The position numbers were made by a program, and so were the translations under genes. The notes beneath the pieces are model-generated. The model saw only the letters and a list, made by a program, of their open reading frames with translations, was not told the DNA's origin and searched no databases. Of a stretch of 48,578 nucleotides of DNA, positions 8,335 to 17,360 are shown piece after piece. The stretch comes from Clostridiaceae bacterium (lineage in GTDB: Bacteria; Bacillota; Clostridia; DSM-8532). Location: assembly GCA_012518025.1 (NCBI GenBank), contig JAAYTP010000113.1, forward strand, positions 1 through 48,578, written 5' to 3'. Position 1 is the stretch's first letter; every line of letters begins with the position of its first letter.

Positions 8335-9348
8335 TCAGGGGAAGATCACTTCCTCAAATGCTGATTTGCTGGCAGCCGGAAACCCGTTACAGGCATAATA
8401 GTATAAGCTTTTTGACGGACAGGCCAGGTTTGAGTATACAGTTCCTGATACCCCAAGGTTTTGTTCCACTTCCGGATGGGAAAGAATCCGGGTAAAATCT
8501 CGATATGGGTCTTCCATTCTCATGGTTGACAAAAGATCCTCCATGCGTTTCATGCGGCTGACAGAAGATTTGTCGCCGTTCTTGAATCCCTTAGGCATTG
8601 TGGTGGCGGTATAATGATTGGAACCTGCAATATAGGGCTTGCTGCTCTGTCTTTTGATATAGCCTTTGCAGGTGCATTCGTAAACCGCATGGGTATTATT
8701 CTTACCATCAACCACAAACAGATTCATTCCGCCATCCCGGACGGTTGTCTGCAAAAGTTTTTCAACCTCGCTTATGTTGCTGCAATTCTCAAGAGCCATT
8801 CGAATAAAAACAAAAGGCGGTATGGTTTTCTCATCGGAATCCGGCATATCCCAGGCAGGAAGATGATTGTAGTGAAGCCAAAGTTTCCGATAATTAAAAC
8901 CCGTGTGTGAGAATAAAGCACCCTCCTGCCCAAAAATCACCGCTGGGATGCGGCCTTCTTTCTCAATGATGTTTATATTGCGCCACAGGCAGGACCCAGT
9001 ATGATCGAAGTTTCTTCCAACCCAGGCCACACCATCCACAAATACAATAAAGCTTGAGCAGCCGCTGAAAATTAACCGGTCACAATATAACCACTGGGCA
9101 ATCTTTTCAAGCTTCACCGCTGATCCGTATGCCAGGCTTTCCACCTCCAACTGGTATTCCTCCGGCAATTTGGACAACCATGGCAAGGCCTCTTTTCCCA
9201 ACCTATTGAAGTCCAGACCATATGCCCTTTCCATGGCTTTAAGAAAATGATCTATGATGGATTTGAACCGGCCTTTCACCTGCTTACCTATGTATAAACC
9301 GATTTCACAGGCATTACCCCTGAACCTTTGGATCTGATACCCTCTCAT
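8335..9348 (-). CDS. C45-type (acyl-CoA:6-APA acyltransferase-like) Ntn hydrolase
   Basis: 337 aa. The expected nucleophile is Cys97 in SGCSSFIVF, followed 14 residues later by GRNFDH, the typical C45/linear-amide hydrolase arrangement. The segment upstream of Cys97 would be removed by autoproteolysis. Further family-like parts are GFNYRKLWLHYNHLP and GGMNLFVVDGKN. No signal peptide is seen, so it is probably cytoplasmic. It would hydrolyse or transfer an acyl group on an amide; the substrate cannot be read from the sequence. GGAGGG lies 8 nt before ATG 9348. Confidence 0.82.
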   Translation of the reverse strand: MRGYQIQRFRGNACEIGLYIGKQVKGRFKSIIDHFLKAMERAYGLDFNRLGKEALPWLSKLPEEYQLEVESLAYGSAVKLEKIAQWLYCDRLIFSGCSSFIVFVDGVAWVGRNFDHTGSCLWRNINIIEKEGRIPAVIFGQEGALFSHTGFNYRKLWLHYNHLPAWDMPDSDEKTIPPFVFIRMALENCSNISEVEKLLQTTVRDGGMNLFVVDGKNNTHAVYECTCKGYIKRQSSKPYIAGSNHYTATTMPKGFKNGDKSSVSRMKRMEDLLSTMRMEDPYRDFTRILSHPEVEQNLGVSGTVYSNLACPSKSLYYYACNGFPAASKSAFEEVIFP

Positions 9349-9414
9349 CCCATATTCCCTCCCCTCTTATTCATATGCTCAAAAAGTAAAAATAAAGTAT
9401 GAATCTGATCGATT

Positions 9415-9458
9415 AAAAAAGCGGCTTTCTCTTTCATCGGAATGAAAGAGGAAACCGC
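9415..9458 (-). terminator. Terminator after the SLH-domain gene
   Basis: Minus strand: a 17-bp stem with one mismatch (GCGGTTTCCTCTTTCAT with ATGAAAGAGAAAGCCGC), a short loop, then TTTTTT. It lies about 40 bp past the stop codon. Confidence 0.9.
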
Positions 9459-9499
9459 AGTCCTTATGTTTTTCCGCTATACCAGGTTTTTCTGGTGTT

Positions 9500-11797
9500 C
9501 TACCTAATGGTGATCAGAACAACCTTGCCGCCATAATTGATGGGTTTGTCCAGATAAATGGAGATTTGCCGGCGGTTGTCTCCCTTAATAATTTCGGATG
9601 TACCGGTTTTTGTCCATTTCTCGCCGTCATATTTCAAAATGGAGATATCACTCTTGTAGCTATAAGTAACTCCCCTCATCCTGATCCTTGAAGAATCCAC
9701 GGCATCCACCATGCTCCCCGTAACCGCAGGAGTTACGGCATGATCGACACCTGTAATGGAGGCACCATTGAACTTGACCCTCAAAACCTGCCCCACATAA
9801 TGGCCCTCTTCTTTATATGTATATATGTAGTCGTTGCCATTAATCTTGATGGTGGCGCTATGGGTGGTACCGGTCATCGGGCTGAAGGTTGAAGTTACGT
9901 TGGTCACCAGACCATAAGCCACTCCCTGATCCAGTATATTGTTGAAATAGATAACATCAACATCCTGGAAATCTCCGGTCTTTCGCAAATACAGCACCTT
10001 ACCGGACTGAAGGTAGCCATTGGGAAGATCGGACCACTTGAGAACCGAAGCAATGCTGTCGGTGCCATAAATATTATCTATCATATTGAAGATGACTACA
10101 TCATTGGTAACCGTTGAGTTGTCCAGCATACGGTTCTCCTTGTCAATGCGGGAGGCGCTGGCTTTGTCATACTTCAGATCGATGAGTTTTACAGTATCGT
10201 AATCATCATGTTTCTTACCTGTCTTTATAATCTCATAACGCGCAATTTTACCCTTCAGGTTGATCTCGTTAGTTTCGGTAAGATAGGTCTTCTTTGATCC
10301 GTCGGCATGGAGAAGGGAGACATAATGAAGGTTCTTACCGTAATCCTCTATCTCAGTCGATTCTCTGTCATAGGCATTGAGAACCAGCACGAAGTCCCTG
10401 TTCTCGGAATCACCGTGCAGGATTATGTCAACCACCTGACCATTGCTGTCCAGGAGCACCTTAGCATTCTGATCAACCTGCAGGCCTCCCTGGCCTATGA
10501 TCTTCTCCATGGGGAAGTCATCGGACAAGGGGTGGCTTACACCATCTATTTCGATGGACTGGGGCGAAACCTTATTGGGCAATATAGCCGTAACTTCTCC
10601 CGATACACTGTTGGCATAGATGACCACATAGGGGTTGTTGTTCCATATATCGGTGACCTCATAGACCACATCCTCACTCTCGATCTGTGCGGGGGAAATA
10701 TATTTCCCTTCCCTGTCAATGGTCTTTCCACCATACAGTTTTTCAAGCATGCTTGAAGTCATGCCCGGGTCTATCACCTTAGGATCCGAATACACAGGAT
10801 CGAAGAGTACACCATAACCGGTTCCGTCATTTTTGGTTCCAATAATAAGTGAGGAGTTGGTTTTCATGCTTTTATTGACTATATCAAAGCTGGATGGAGC
10901 GGCATGATAATACCAGGTTACATTTGATGGCAGGTATTCGGTTATTCCGTCATTGGTCAGAATCTTTCCGGATACGGCATACTGTACCGAGATCTCCCTG
11001 TAGTTGAGGCCTGCAATAGCAAGCCTGGTGATCTGGCCATCCTTGATTCGTGCGATATACTGCTTACCTGCCTGGGGTATGGCAAGTGAAGGTTCCAGAT
11101 AGTATACACCTAAATCTGTTACTATTCTTCTATCGTCAGAGTTCTTGTTGATGAAGCTGTTTTCAAGGATGATCATCCGCTTATAGATGCTGACGGTATC
11201 TACATAATCCCGGGCATCACCAAAAACCTTCGTTGTAAGCAGCCTGTCAATCATGACAGCAAGCTGGCCTCTGGTTACGGCCGCTTTTGCCAAATACTCC
11301 ATACCATCCACAATTCCCAGTTTGGCCATGAGATTGATATATTTTTCAGGATAACTGCCCACAAGACTATAATCGTTGTATCTTAAAAGATCAGCAAAGA
11401 TCTCCGATACCTCCGCAAAGGTTACCTTCTCTTCAGGATGGAACAATCCGTCGGGTTTTGCACGCATATAGCCCAATTTAACCGCAGCCCCCACATATCC
11501 GGCAGACCATCTTGACGGGGCGACATCGGAAAAAAGGCTGGCATTCCTGTACAGTGAGGTTTTGTCCTCATGACCATTCAACAGAATGATAACCGTCGCC
11601 AACTGCTCCCGGGTCACAGCCTGTTCCAGATCCATCTTATCAGGTTCAGTTAATGAGAATACTCCCAAATCCATCAATCGCTGCATACTCTGTACATATT
11701 CAGGCTCAGGCAGGGTTGATGCGGCAGCTGGCAAGGCATTGGAAAGCCCCGCTGAGATGAGGGTTACAACCATAAGAACCATGAGCGTTTTTTTCAT
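9500..11797 (-). CDS. S-layer homology (SLH) domain cell-surface protein
   Basis: 765 aa. The signal peptide covers residues 1-26 (MKKTLMVLMVVT..., cleavage near PAAAS). Three SLH repeats occupy about residues 30-200: AVTREQLATVIILL, then DVAPSRWSAGYVGAAVKLGYM with PDGLFHPEEKVTFAEV, then LAKLGIVDG / AAVTRGQLAVMIDRLL. These bind secondary cell-wall polymer. The remaining 560 residues are beta-rich and of no recognised family, with repeated segments about bond-like DVVIFNMIDNIYG and YIYTYKEEGHYVG. It has its own strong terminator and a structured 5' leader (11869-11913). It is probably a wall-anchored structural or enzymatic surface protein. Confidence 0.9.
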   Translation of the reverse strand: MKKTLMVLMVVTLISAGLSNALPAAASTLPEPEYVQSMQRLMDLGVFSLTEPDKMDLEQAVTREQLATVIILLNGHEDKTSLYRNASLFSDVAPSRWSAGYVGAAVKLGYMRAKPDGLFHPEEKVTFAEVSEIFADLLRYNDYSLVGSYPEKYINLMAKLGIVDGMEYLAKAAVTRGQLAVMIDRLLTTKVFGDARDYVDTVSIYKRMIILENSFINKNSDDRRIVTDLGVYYLEPSLAIPQAGKQYIARIKDGQITRLAIAGLNYREISVQYAVSGKILTNDGITEYLPSNVTWYYHAAPSSFDIVNKSMKTNSSLIIGTKNDGTGYGVLFDPVYSDPKVIDPGMTSSMLEKLYGGKTIDREGKYISPAQIESEDVVYEVTDIWNNNPYVVIYANSVSGEVTAILPNKVSPQSIEIDGVSHPLSDDFPMEKIIGQGGLQVDQNAKVLLDSNGQVVDIILHGDSENRDFVLVLNAYDRESTEIEDYGKNLHYVSLLHADGSKKTYLTETNEINLKGKIARYEIIKTGKKHDDYDTVKLIDLKYDKASASRIDKENRMLDNSTVTNDVVIFNMIDNIYGTDSIASVLKWSDLPNGYLQSGKVLYLRKTGDFQDVDVIYFNNILDQGVAYGLVTNVTSTFSPMTGTTHSATIKINGNDYIYTYKEEGHYVGQVLRVKFNGASITGVDHAVTPAVTGSMVDAVDSSRIRMRGVTYSYKSDISILKYDGEKWTKTGTSEIIKGDNRRQISIYLDKPINYGGKVVLITIR

Positions 11798-11868
11798 TAC
11801 ATATTCCTCCTGTAATCCTGAAGAAACTAAACAATCACTGTAAAATTGGGTGGTGTGCGAAAAATGAC

Positions 11869-11913
11869 CGGACAGCGGCCGTTTTTTTCAGACTGTCCGC
11901 CGGAAAATCCGGC
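11869..11913 (-). promoter_or_regulatory. Structured 5' leader of the SLH gene
   Basis: In the 317-bp gap between the divergent SLH and LCP genes, two adjacent hairpins could form in the SLH transcript: GCCGG/CCGGC with a 5-nt loop (11899-11913) and CGGACAG/CTGTCCG with a 17-nt loop (11869-11899), followed by ATTTTT. A possible -10 (TATTAT, 11939-11944) lies upstream without a good -35. The layout is attenuator-like, but no known riboswitch motif is recognised. The rest of the gap shows nothing clear. Confidence 0.35.
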
Positions 11914-12114
11914 CGGCAACCAATTCTGTCCCTGTTCTATAATACACCATACCAGTTATAAAGTCTGATTCAGAAAGTACTGAACATGTTTTGACGCACT
12001 GCGAAAAAGTCCTGAAAGGTGCATGAACCATGGCAATAATGAACATGCTAACAGTGAAATTTGGATGCTTTGGTCTCCATAGACAGTAAAAGACTTTTTG
12101 GTTGGAGGTATATG

Positions 12115-13050
12115 ATGAAAAAGGGTAGAAGGAGTCTTCTGGGTAAGATAGTTTTTGTATTGCTTATTGTAGTGCTGGGAACTCTGGTCGCCTTATCGGA
12201 TGATCTTGTGCTCTCTATAAAACCTCCAACAGGCAACCCCACCCTTGAAAGCCTGAAAAACAATCCTGCTCAAAGCCGTACAACAAATTCTCCGGCTGCC
12301 GGCAACGAAGCTTCAATAAATTCTCCCTGCGCCGAACCACTGGTGTCCGGCGTGCCATCAAGTGAGAAGCCTTTGCCCGATACTGAGCAAACAACCGATA
12401 TCGGTATTGATTCGCATCCAGGTTCTTCTGCGGTTCCTTCCCCGGATGCTGTTTCCGATGAGATTTACTATTTTCTCTTTGCAGGATTTGACGCTGCTCA
12501 TGCCAATACAGACACCATCTTGCTGGCGGGCTTTAACATGTCCAAAAAAAGTCTTCATCTGCTGAGCATTCCCCGGGACACTCTGACCGGGTCAGACAGG
12601 CTCAATAAAAAAATAAATGCCGCATGGCAACAGGGAGGCATTATTCAATTGGAAAATGAGGTAGCCGAACTTACGGGGATAGATGTCAACCGATATATCA
12701 TGACAAGCCATGAGGGCATGGAAAAAATGATGGAGGCAGCAGGAGGCATTAGCTTCAATACCGATGGTGATATCGGGTGTATCTCAATGCAGCAGGAACT
12801 TGCAAAGGCCATTGCTGCACAGCCACGACTGCCCGCTGATACAGCAAGCCTTTCCCGGCTGGCAATCCTGGCCATGGAGCATTTTGAAACCGATCTGACC
12901 ATGGGTGAGATTCTATGGCTTTCGGACGCCCTGAATACCGTGTCACCGGAGGATGTTCATTTCTACACACTACCTGGCCAATGCGTGATGATGGATGGTA
13001 CATCCTACTGGATTCCGGACAAGGAAGCCATAGCTTCGTTGATTCAATAG
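12115..13050 (+). CDS. LytR-CpsA-Psr (LCP)-like protein, degenerate
   Basis: 311 aa. ATG 12115 is favoured because GGAGG (12104-12108) lies 6 nt upstream; ATG 12112 is in frame but too close. One N-terminal transmembrane helix is followed by a Pro/Ser/Thr linker (about residues 45-125). An LCP core follows with NTDTILLAGF, LLSIPRDT and KKINAAWQQGG (about residues 150-195) and AAGGISF. The C-terminal half lacks the usual L-x-G-x-x-A-L-x-Y-x-R-x-R motif, whose arginines bind the polyprenyl-phosphate glycan in active transferases. It is therefore either a divergent or an inactive wall-glycopolymer ligase homologue. Divergent from the SLH gene. Confidence 0.78.
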   Translation: MKKGRRSLLGKIVFVLLIVVLGTLVALSDDLVLSIKPPTGNPTLESLKNNPAQSRTTNSPAAGNEASINSPCAEPLVSGVPSSEKPLPDTEQTTDIGIDSHPGSSAVPSPDAVSDEIYYFLFAGFDAAHANTDTILLAGFNMSKKSLHLLSIPRDTLTGSDRLNKKINAAWQQGGIIQLENEVAELTGIDVNRYIMTSHEGMEKMMEAAGGISFNTDGDIGCISMQQELAKAIAAQPRLPADTASLSRLAILAMEHFETDLTMGEILWLSDALNTVSPEDVHFYTLPGQCVMMDGTSYWIPDKEAIASLIQ

Positions 13051-13090
13051 ACTCGCTGGGCCCTGACTTTTCTCACCATTCTTGAATTTT

Positions 13091-13155
13091 AACAGCCTCC
13101 CTGTTGGCCTTCTAGTACCAGCTCCCCGTCGGGTTGGACAGGAGGCCTGTTTTTC
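13091..13155 (+). terminator. Possible terminator after the LCP-like gene
   Basis: Arms AACAGCCTCCCTGT and ACAGGAGGCCTGTT pair with two bulges around a long loop and are followed by TTTTT. Stem quality is moderate. The rest of the 300-bp gap to the ABC exporter holds no convincing promoter or other gene. Confidence 0.5.
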
Positions 13156-13351
13156 TATTCTATTTCTGCTGATTATAAGACAACTCGATGAATTTTCTGG
13201 TAGACTATATCAGTAACTAGTGTACAATAGGTTTTACCATAAAGACATAATACCGGAGCTTGAAAGCATAGAGGATCTGAAATGACCAGTACCCAAACCG
13301 GTGATAATTTAAGCAATTGTTTTGAAGTGCACACAAAGGAATGGTATATGC

Positions 13352-15460
13352 ATGCTTAAACTGATGAAGTATATGAAGCCCTATCTTATTATAGTTCTTG
13401 CCATTATTGCTCTCCTGTTCGGACAGGCTATGGCAGATCTCTCCTTACCGGACTATATGTCGGATATCGTCAACAATGGGATTCAGCAAGGCGGTATTGA
13501 ATATGCAGTTCCGGAAGTGATAAGAAAGAGCGAATATGAAAAACTGGTTCTTTTAATGACCGATTCCGAGAGAGAATATGTGGAAGGCTTTTATGCGCCT
13601 GCCAATAGTCAGATTAAGGACTATGGACGCTTTCTTAAAAGATTTCCCCTTCTGAACAGCGAACCTGCCTATTCTCTGAAGAACAGGAACAACCAAAAGG
13701 ATGAACGTCTGAACAGTATTATGGGAAAAGCCATCATGGCGGTTTACGGTATAGAAACAGCCGGGTTTGAAGGCATGGTTGATATTCCGGAAACAATGGT
13801 CAGGCAATCAGCCGCCGAGTATATCAAGAACGAGTACAAAGCCCTGGGTGCCGACATAGGAAAGATGCAATCCGGCTATATCCTCAAGACCGGGCTTATA
13901 ATGCTTCTGGTTGCTGTTTTGAGCATGATCTCCACTGTTTTGGTGGGTCTTCTGGCTGCCCGTATGTCGGCAGGACTGGGTAGGGATGTCCGAAGGTCTC
14001 TGTTCTCGAAGGTGGTTGAGTTCTCGGGAACAGAGTTTGATCAGTTTTCCACGGCATCCCTGATCACCCGCACAACCAATGACGTCCAGCAGATTCAAAT
14101 GGTGATGGTTATGCTGTTCAGGATGGTATTTTACGCCCCAATTCTGGGCATTGGAGGGGTCATCCGCGTACTTTCCACCAATACCAATATGGGGTGGATA
14201 ATTGCGGTTGCGGTCATGGCCATCTTAACCCTGGTTCTGGTACTGTTCTTTGTTGCGGTACCCAGATTCAAAATCATTCAGAAGCTTGTGGACAGGCTCA
14301 ATCTGGTAACCCGTGAGAGCTTGGAAGGGATGCTTGTCATCCGTGCTTTCAATACCCAAAAGCATGAAGAACAACGTTTTGATGAGGCCAACACCCATCT
14401 GACACGAACCCATCTCTTTGTCAGCCGCATAATGGCTCTCATGATGCCCATCATGATGCTGATAATGAACGGCATCTCGGTTCTGATTGTCTGGGTGGGA
14501 GCCCATCAGGTGGATGCGGGAGCCATGCAGGTGGGAAGCATGATGGCATTCATCCAATATACCATGCATATCATCATGGCCTTTCTCATGATCTCCATGG
14601 TGTCCATCATGCTCCCCCGCGCCTCGGTTTCAGCTCAGCGCATAGCCGAGGTTCTCAGCACAAAAACGGCCATAAATGATCCTGAATCACCAACCCATTT
14701 CGAATCCGGCGGACCTGCCACAGTGGAGTTTAGAAATGTGTCCTTCAGATATCCGGGAGCTGAGGATTGTGTGCTTCAAGATATCAGCTTCACTGCCAAA
14801 CCCGGACAGACAACCGCCTTAATTGGCAGTACGGGCAGCGGCAAGAGCACACTTGTTAATCTAATCCCACGGTTTTACGATGTCTCAGCCGGGCAGATTC
14901 TGATAGATGGCACCGATATACGTCATGTCACCCAGCGTGAGCTAAGGGATAGAATCGGATATGTGCCGCAAAAGGGTATCCTTTTTTCTGGTACAATAGA
15001 GAGCAATCTCAGATACGGCGATGAGAACGCACCGGATGCTCTGCTGGAAAAGGCGGCACAGGTTGCCCAGGCATCACAATTCATCTCCGAAAAACCTGAA
15101 GGCATTCAATCTCCCATCTCCCAGGGCGGAGCCAATGTCTCCGGCGGCCAGAAGCAAAGGCTATCCATCGCTCGTGCTCTAGTTAAAAAACCTGATATCT
15201 TTATTTTTGACGACAGCTTCTCTGCTCTTGACTTTAAGACCGATGCAGCTCTTAGAAAAGCCCTCAGGGCTGAGTCCGCAGACAGCACGGTTCTTATTGT
15301 GGCACAGCGCATCAGCACTATCAAAGATGCCGATCAGATTATCGTTCTTGATAATGGACGAATCGCAGGCAAAGGAACCCACCAGGAACTTATGGCAAAC
15401 TGTCAGGTCTACAGGGAGATTGCCCTGTCCCAGCTTACAGAGGAGGAATTGATATCATGA
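13352..15460 (+). CDS. ABC exporter half-transporter, degenerate-site subunit
   Basis: 702 aa from ATG 13352 (AAAGGA upstream). An N-terminal six-helix export domain is followed by a nucleotide-binding domain with Walker A GSTGSGKST, signature VSGGQ and Walker B IFIFDDSFSALD. The residue after the Walker B aspartate is Asp rather than the catalytic Glu. An unusually long segment of about 140 residues separates the first two membrane helices and would form an external domain. The gene overlaps its partner by 4 bp (ATGA), so the two make a translationally coupled heterodimer. It resembles multidrug/lipid exporters of the TM287/288 type. Substrate unknown. Confidence 0.92.
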   Translation: MLKLMKYMKPYLIIVLAIIALLFGQAMADLSLPDYMSDIVNNGIQQGGIEYAVPEVIRKSEYEKLVLLMTDSEREYVEGFYAPANSQIKDYGRFLKRFPLLNSEPAYSLKNRNNQKDERLNSIMGKAIMAVYGIETAGFEGMVDIPETMVRQSAAEYIKNEYKALGADIGKMQSGYILKTGLIMLLVAVLSMISTVLVGLLAARMSAGLGRDVRRSLFSKVVEFSGTEFDQFSTASLITRTTNDVQQIQMVMVMLFRMVFYAPILGIGGVIRVLSTNTNMGWIIAVAVMAILTLVLVLFFVAVPRFKIIQKLVDRLNLVTRESLEGMLVIRAFNTQKHEEQRFDEANTHLTRTHLFVSRIMALMMPIMMLIMNGISVLIVWVGAHQVDAGAMQVGSMMAFIQYTMHIIMAFLMISMVSIMLPRASVSAQRIAEVLSTKTAINDPESPTHFESGGPATVEFRNVSFRYPGAEDCVLQDISFTAKPGQTTALIGSTGSGKSTLVNLIPRFYDVSAGQILIDGTDIRHVTQRELRDRIGYVPQKGILFSGTIESNLRYGDENAPDALLEKAAQVAQASQFISEKPEGIQSPISQGGANVSGGQKQRLSIARALVKKPDIFIFDDSFSALDFKTDAALRKALRAESADSTVLIVAQRISTIKDADQIIVLDNGRIAGKGTHQELMANCQVYREIALSQLTEEELIS

Positions 15461-17334
15461 AAAAGCATGATCAATCAGGTAAAATGCCGCCAAAACCCGG
15501 TTTTCGAGGCGGTTTCCGCCCACGTGGAGGACATATGGGACCGGGCGAAAAGCCCAAGGATTTCAAGGGCGCTCTAAAAATGCTTCTTAAGTACCTGAAA
15601 CCCTATCGGGCAGCCATCCTGACAGTGCTGATACTATCCTTTGGAAGCGCCGCCTTTTCCATCATAGGCCCCAAGATATTGGGCAATGCCACCACTATCC
15701 TGTTTGAGGGATTGGTGAAAAAAATAAGCGGAGTTCCCGGAGCCGGTATTGATTTTGGTACCATCGGCAACACCCTCATACTCCTTTTGGGTTTATACCT
15801 TGCAAGCAGCATTTTCTCATTCCTTCAGGGTTTCATTATGGCCGGAGTTTCCCAGAGGATCTCATACAGGATGAGAAAATCAATCGCCGAAAAAATCAAT
15901 CGGCTGCCTCTGAAATACTTTGATACCAAGACCCATGGCGAGATCCTGTCCAGAGTGACCAACGATGTGGATACCGTCAGTCACACGCTCAATCAGAGCC
16001 TTTCACAGATCTTATCCCAGGTCACCATGATGATCGGTGTATTCGTGATGATGCTCACCATTAGCTGGATCATGACCCTTGCCGCCCTATTGATCATACC
16101 GATTTCAACCTTCTTTATAACCTTTGTGGTTAAGAGATCTCAGAAGCATTTCAGAACCCATCAGGAATACCTGGGGCATGTCAACGGCCATGTGGAAGAA
16201 AGCTTCAGTGGTCACACCATCATGAAGGCCTTCAACAGGGAAGAAGAGTCTGTGAAAACCTTCGATGAGCTCAACAAAACCCTCTACAGCTCTGCCTGGA
16301 AGTCGCAGTTTCTATCCGGCATGATGATGCCCATCATGGCTTTTATAGGGAATCTGGGCTACGTGGTGGTCTGTATGCTGGGAGGATGGCTTGCAGCAAC
16401 AGGTGCCATCCAGGTGGGAGATATCCTCTCATTCATCCAATATGTCCGCCTCTTTACACAGCCCGTGTCCCAGATTGCTCAGGTGGCTAATTTATTGCAA
16501 TCAACCGCAGCGGCCGCAGAACGTGTCTTTGAGTTTTTGGGCGAATCCGAAGAATCACCCGAATCTGAAAGCCCTGTGTTGCCAGACAGGATTGAAGGCA
16601 GAGTAGCCTTTGAGCATGTGCGTTTTGGCTATGATCCCGAAAAAATCATCATCAGGGACTTCAACGCCAGTGTGGAGCCAGGCCAGAGAGTTGCCATTGT
16701 AGGTCCTACCGGCGCTGGCAAAACAACCATGGTAAAGCTGCTGATGCGTTTTTATGATCTCAACGGTGGACGTATAACAGTGGATGGCCATGATATCCGC
16801 GAATACACCCGCAGAGATCTGAGGAAGATATTCGGCATGGTTCTTCAGGATACATGGCTTTTCCATGGAACTATTATGGAGAATATTCGATACGGTCACC
16901 TTGACGCATCTGACCAGGAGGTGAAGGAAGCTGCCCGGATGGCCCATGCAGACCATTTCATCCATACTCTGCCCGATGGTTACAATATGATGCTAAACGA
17001 AGAGGCATCCAATATATCCCAGGGTCAAAAGCAGCTCCTCACCATTGCAAGAGCATTACTGGCCGATCCCAGGATTCTGATTCTGGATGAGGCCACAAGC
17101 TCGGTGGACACCCGTACCGAGGTCCTGATCCAAAAGGCCATGGACAATCTGATGAAGGGCAGAACCAGCTTTATAATTGCCCATCGGCTGTCCACCATAA
17201 GAAATGCGGATCTGATCCTCGTCATGAATGAGGGGGATATAGTAGAGCAGGGAACCCACGATGAGCTGATGGCAAGAGACGGCTTCTACGCTTCGCTTTA
17301 CAACAGCCAGTTTGAACAGCCCGAAGCCTCCTGA
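15457..17334 (+). CDS. ABC exporter half-transporter, catalytic-site subunit
   Basis: 625 aa. The N-terminal extension is rich in Gly/Arg/Pro (GFRGGFRPRGGHMGPG) and is followed by a six-helix export domain. The nucleotide-binding domain has Walker A GPTGAGKTT, Walker B ILILDEATSSVD with the catalytic Glu, and a non-canonical signature ISQGQ. Combined with the upstream subunit, the site using this Walker A/B and the partner's VSGGQ is fully canonical, while the other site (partner's Asp plus this ISQGQ) is degenerate. That is the expected asymmetry of heterodimeric exporters. It ends close to the convergent ABC-F gene. Confidence 0.93.
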   Translation: MKKHDQSGKMPPKPGFRGGFRPRGGHMGPGEKPKDFKGALKMLLKYLKPYRAAILTVLILSFGSAAFSIIGPKILGNATTILFEGLVKKISGVPGAGIDFGTIGNTLILLLGLYLASSIFSFLQGFIMAGVSQRISYRMRKSIAEKINRLPLKYFDTKTHGEILSRVTNDVDTVSHTLNQSLSQILSQVTMMIGVFVMMLTISWIMTLAALLIIPISTFFITFVVKRSQKHFRTHQEYLGHVNGHVEESFSGHTIMKAFNREEESVKTFDELNKTLYSSAWKSQFLSGMMMPIMAFIGNLGYVVVCMLGGWLAATGAIQVGDILSFIQYVRLFTQPVSQIAQVANLLQSTAAAAERVFEFLGESEESPESESPVLPDRIEGRVAFEHVRFGYDPEKIIIRDFNASVEPGQRVAIVGPTGAGKTTMVKLLMRFYDLNGGRITVDGHDIREYTRRDLRKIFGMVLQDTWLFHGTIMENIRYGHLDASDQEVKEAARMAHADHFIHTLPDGYNMMLNEEASNISQGQKQLLTIARALLADPRILILDEATSSVDTRTEVLIQKAMDNLMKGRTSFIIAHRLSTIRNADLILVMNEGDIVEQGTHDELMARDGFYASLYNSQFEQPEAS

Positions 17335-17360
17335 TAAGATCCCTATGATTCCGGTTCTGG

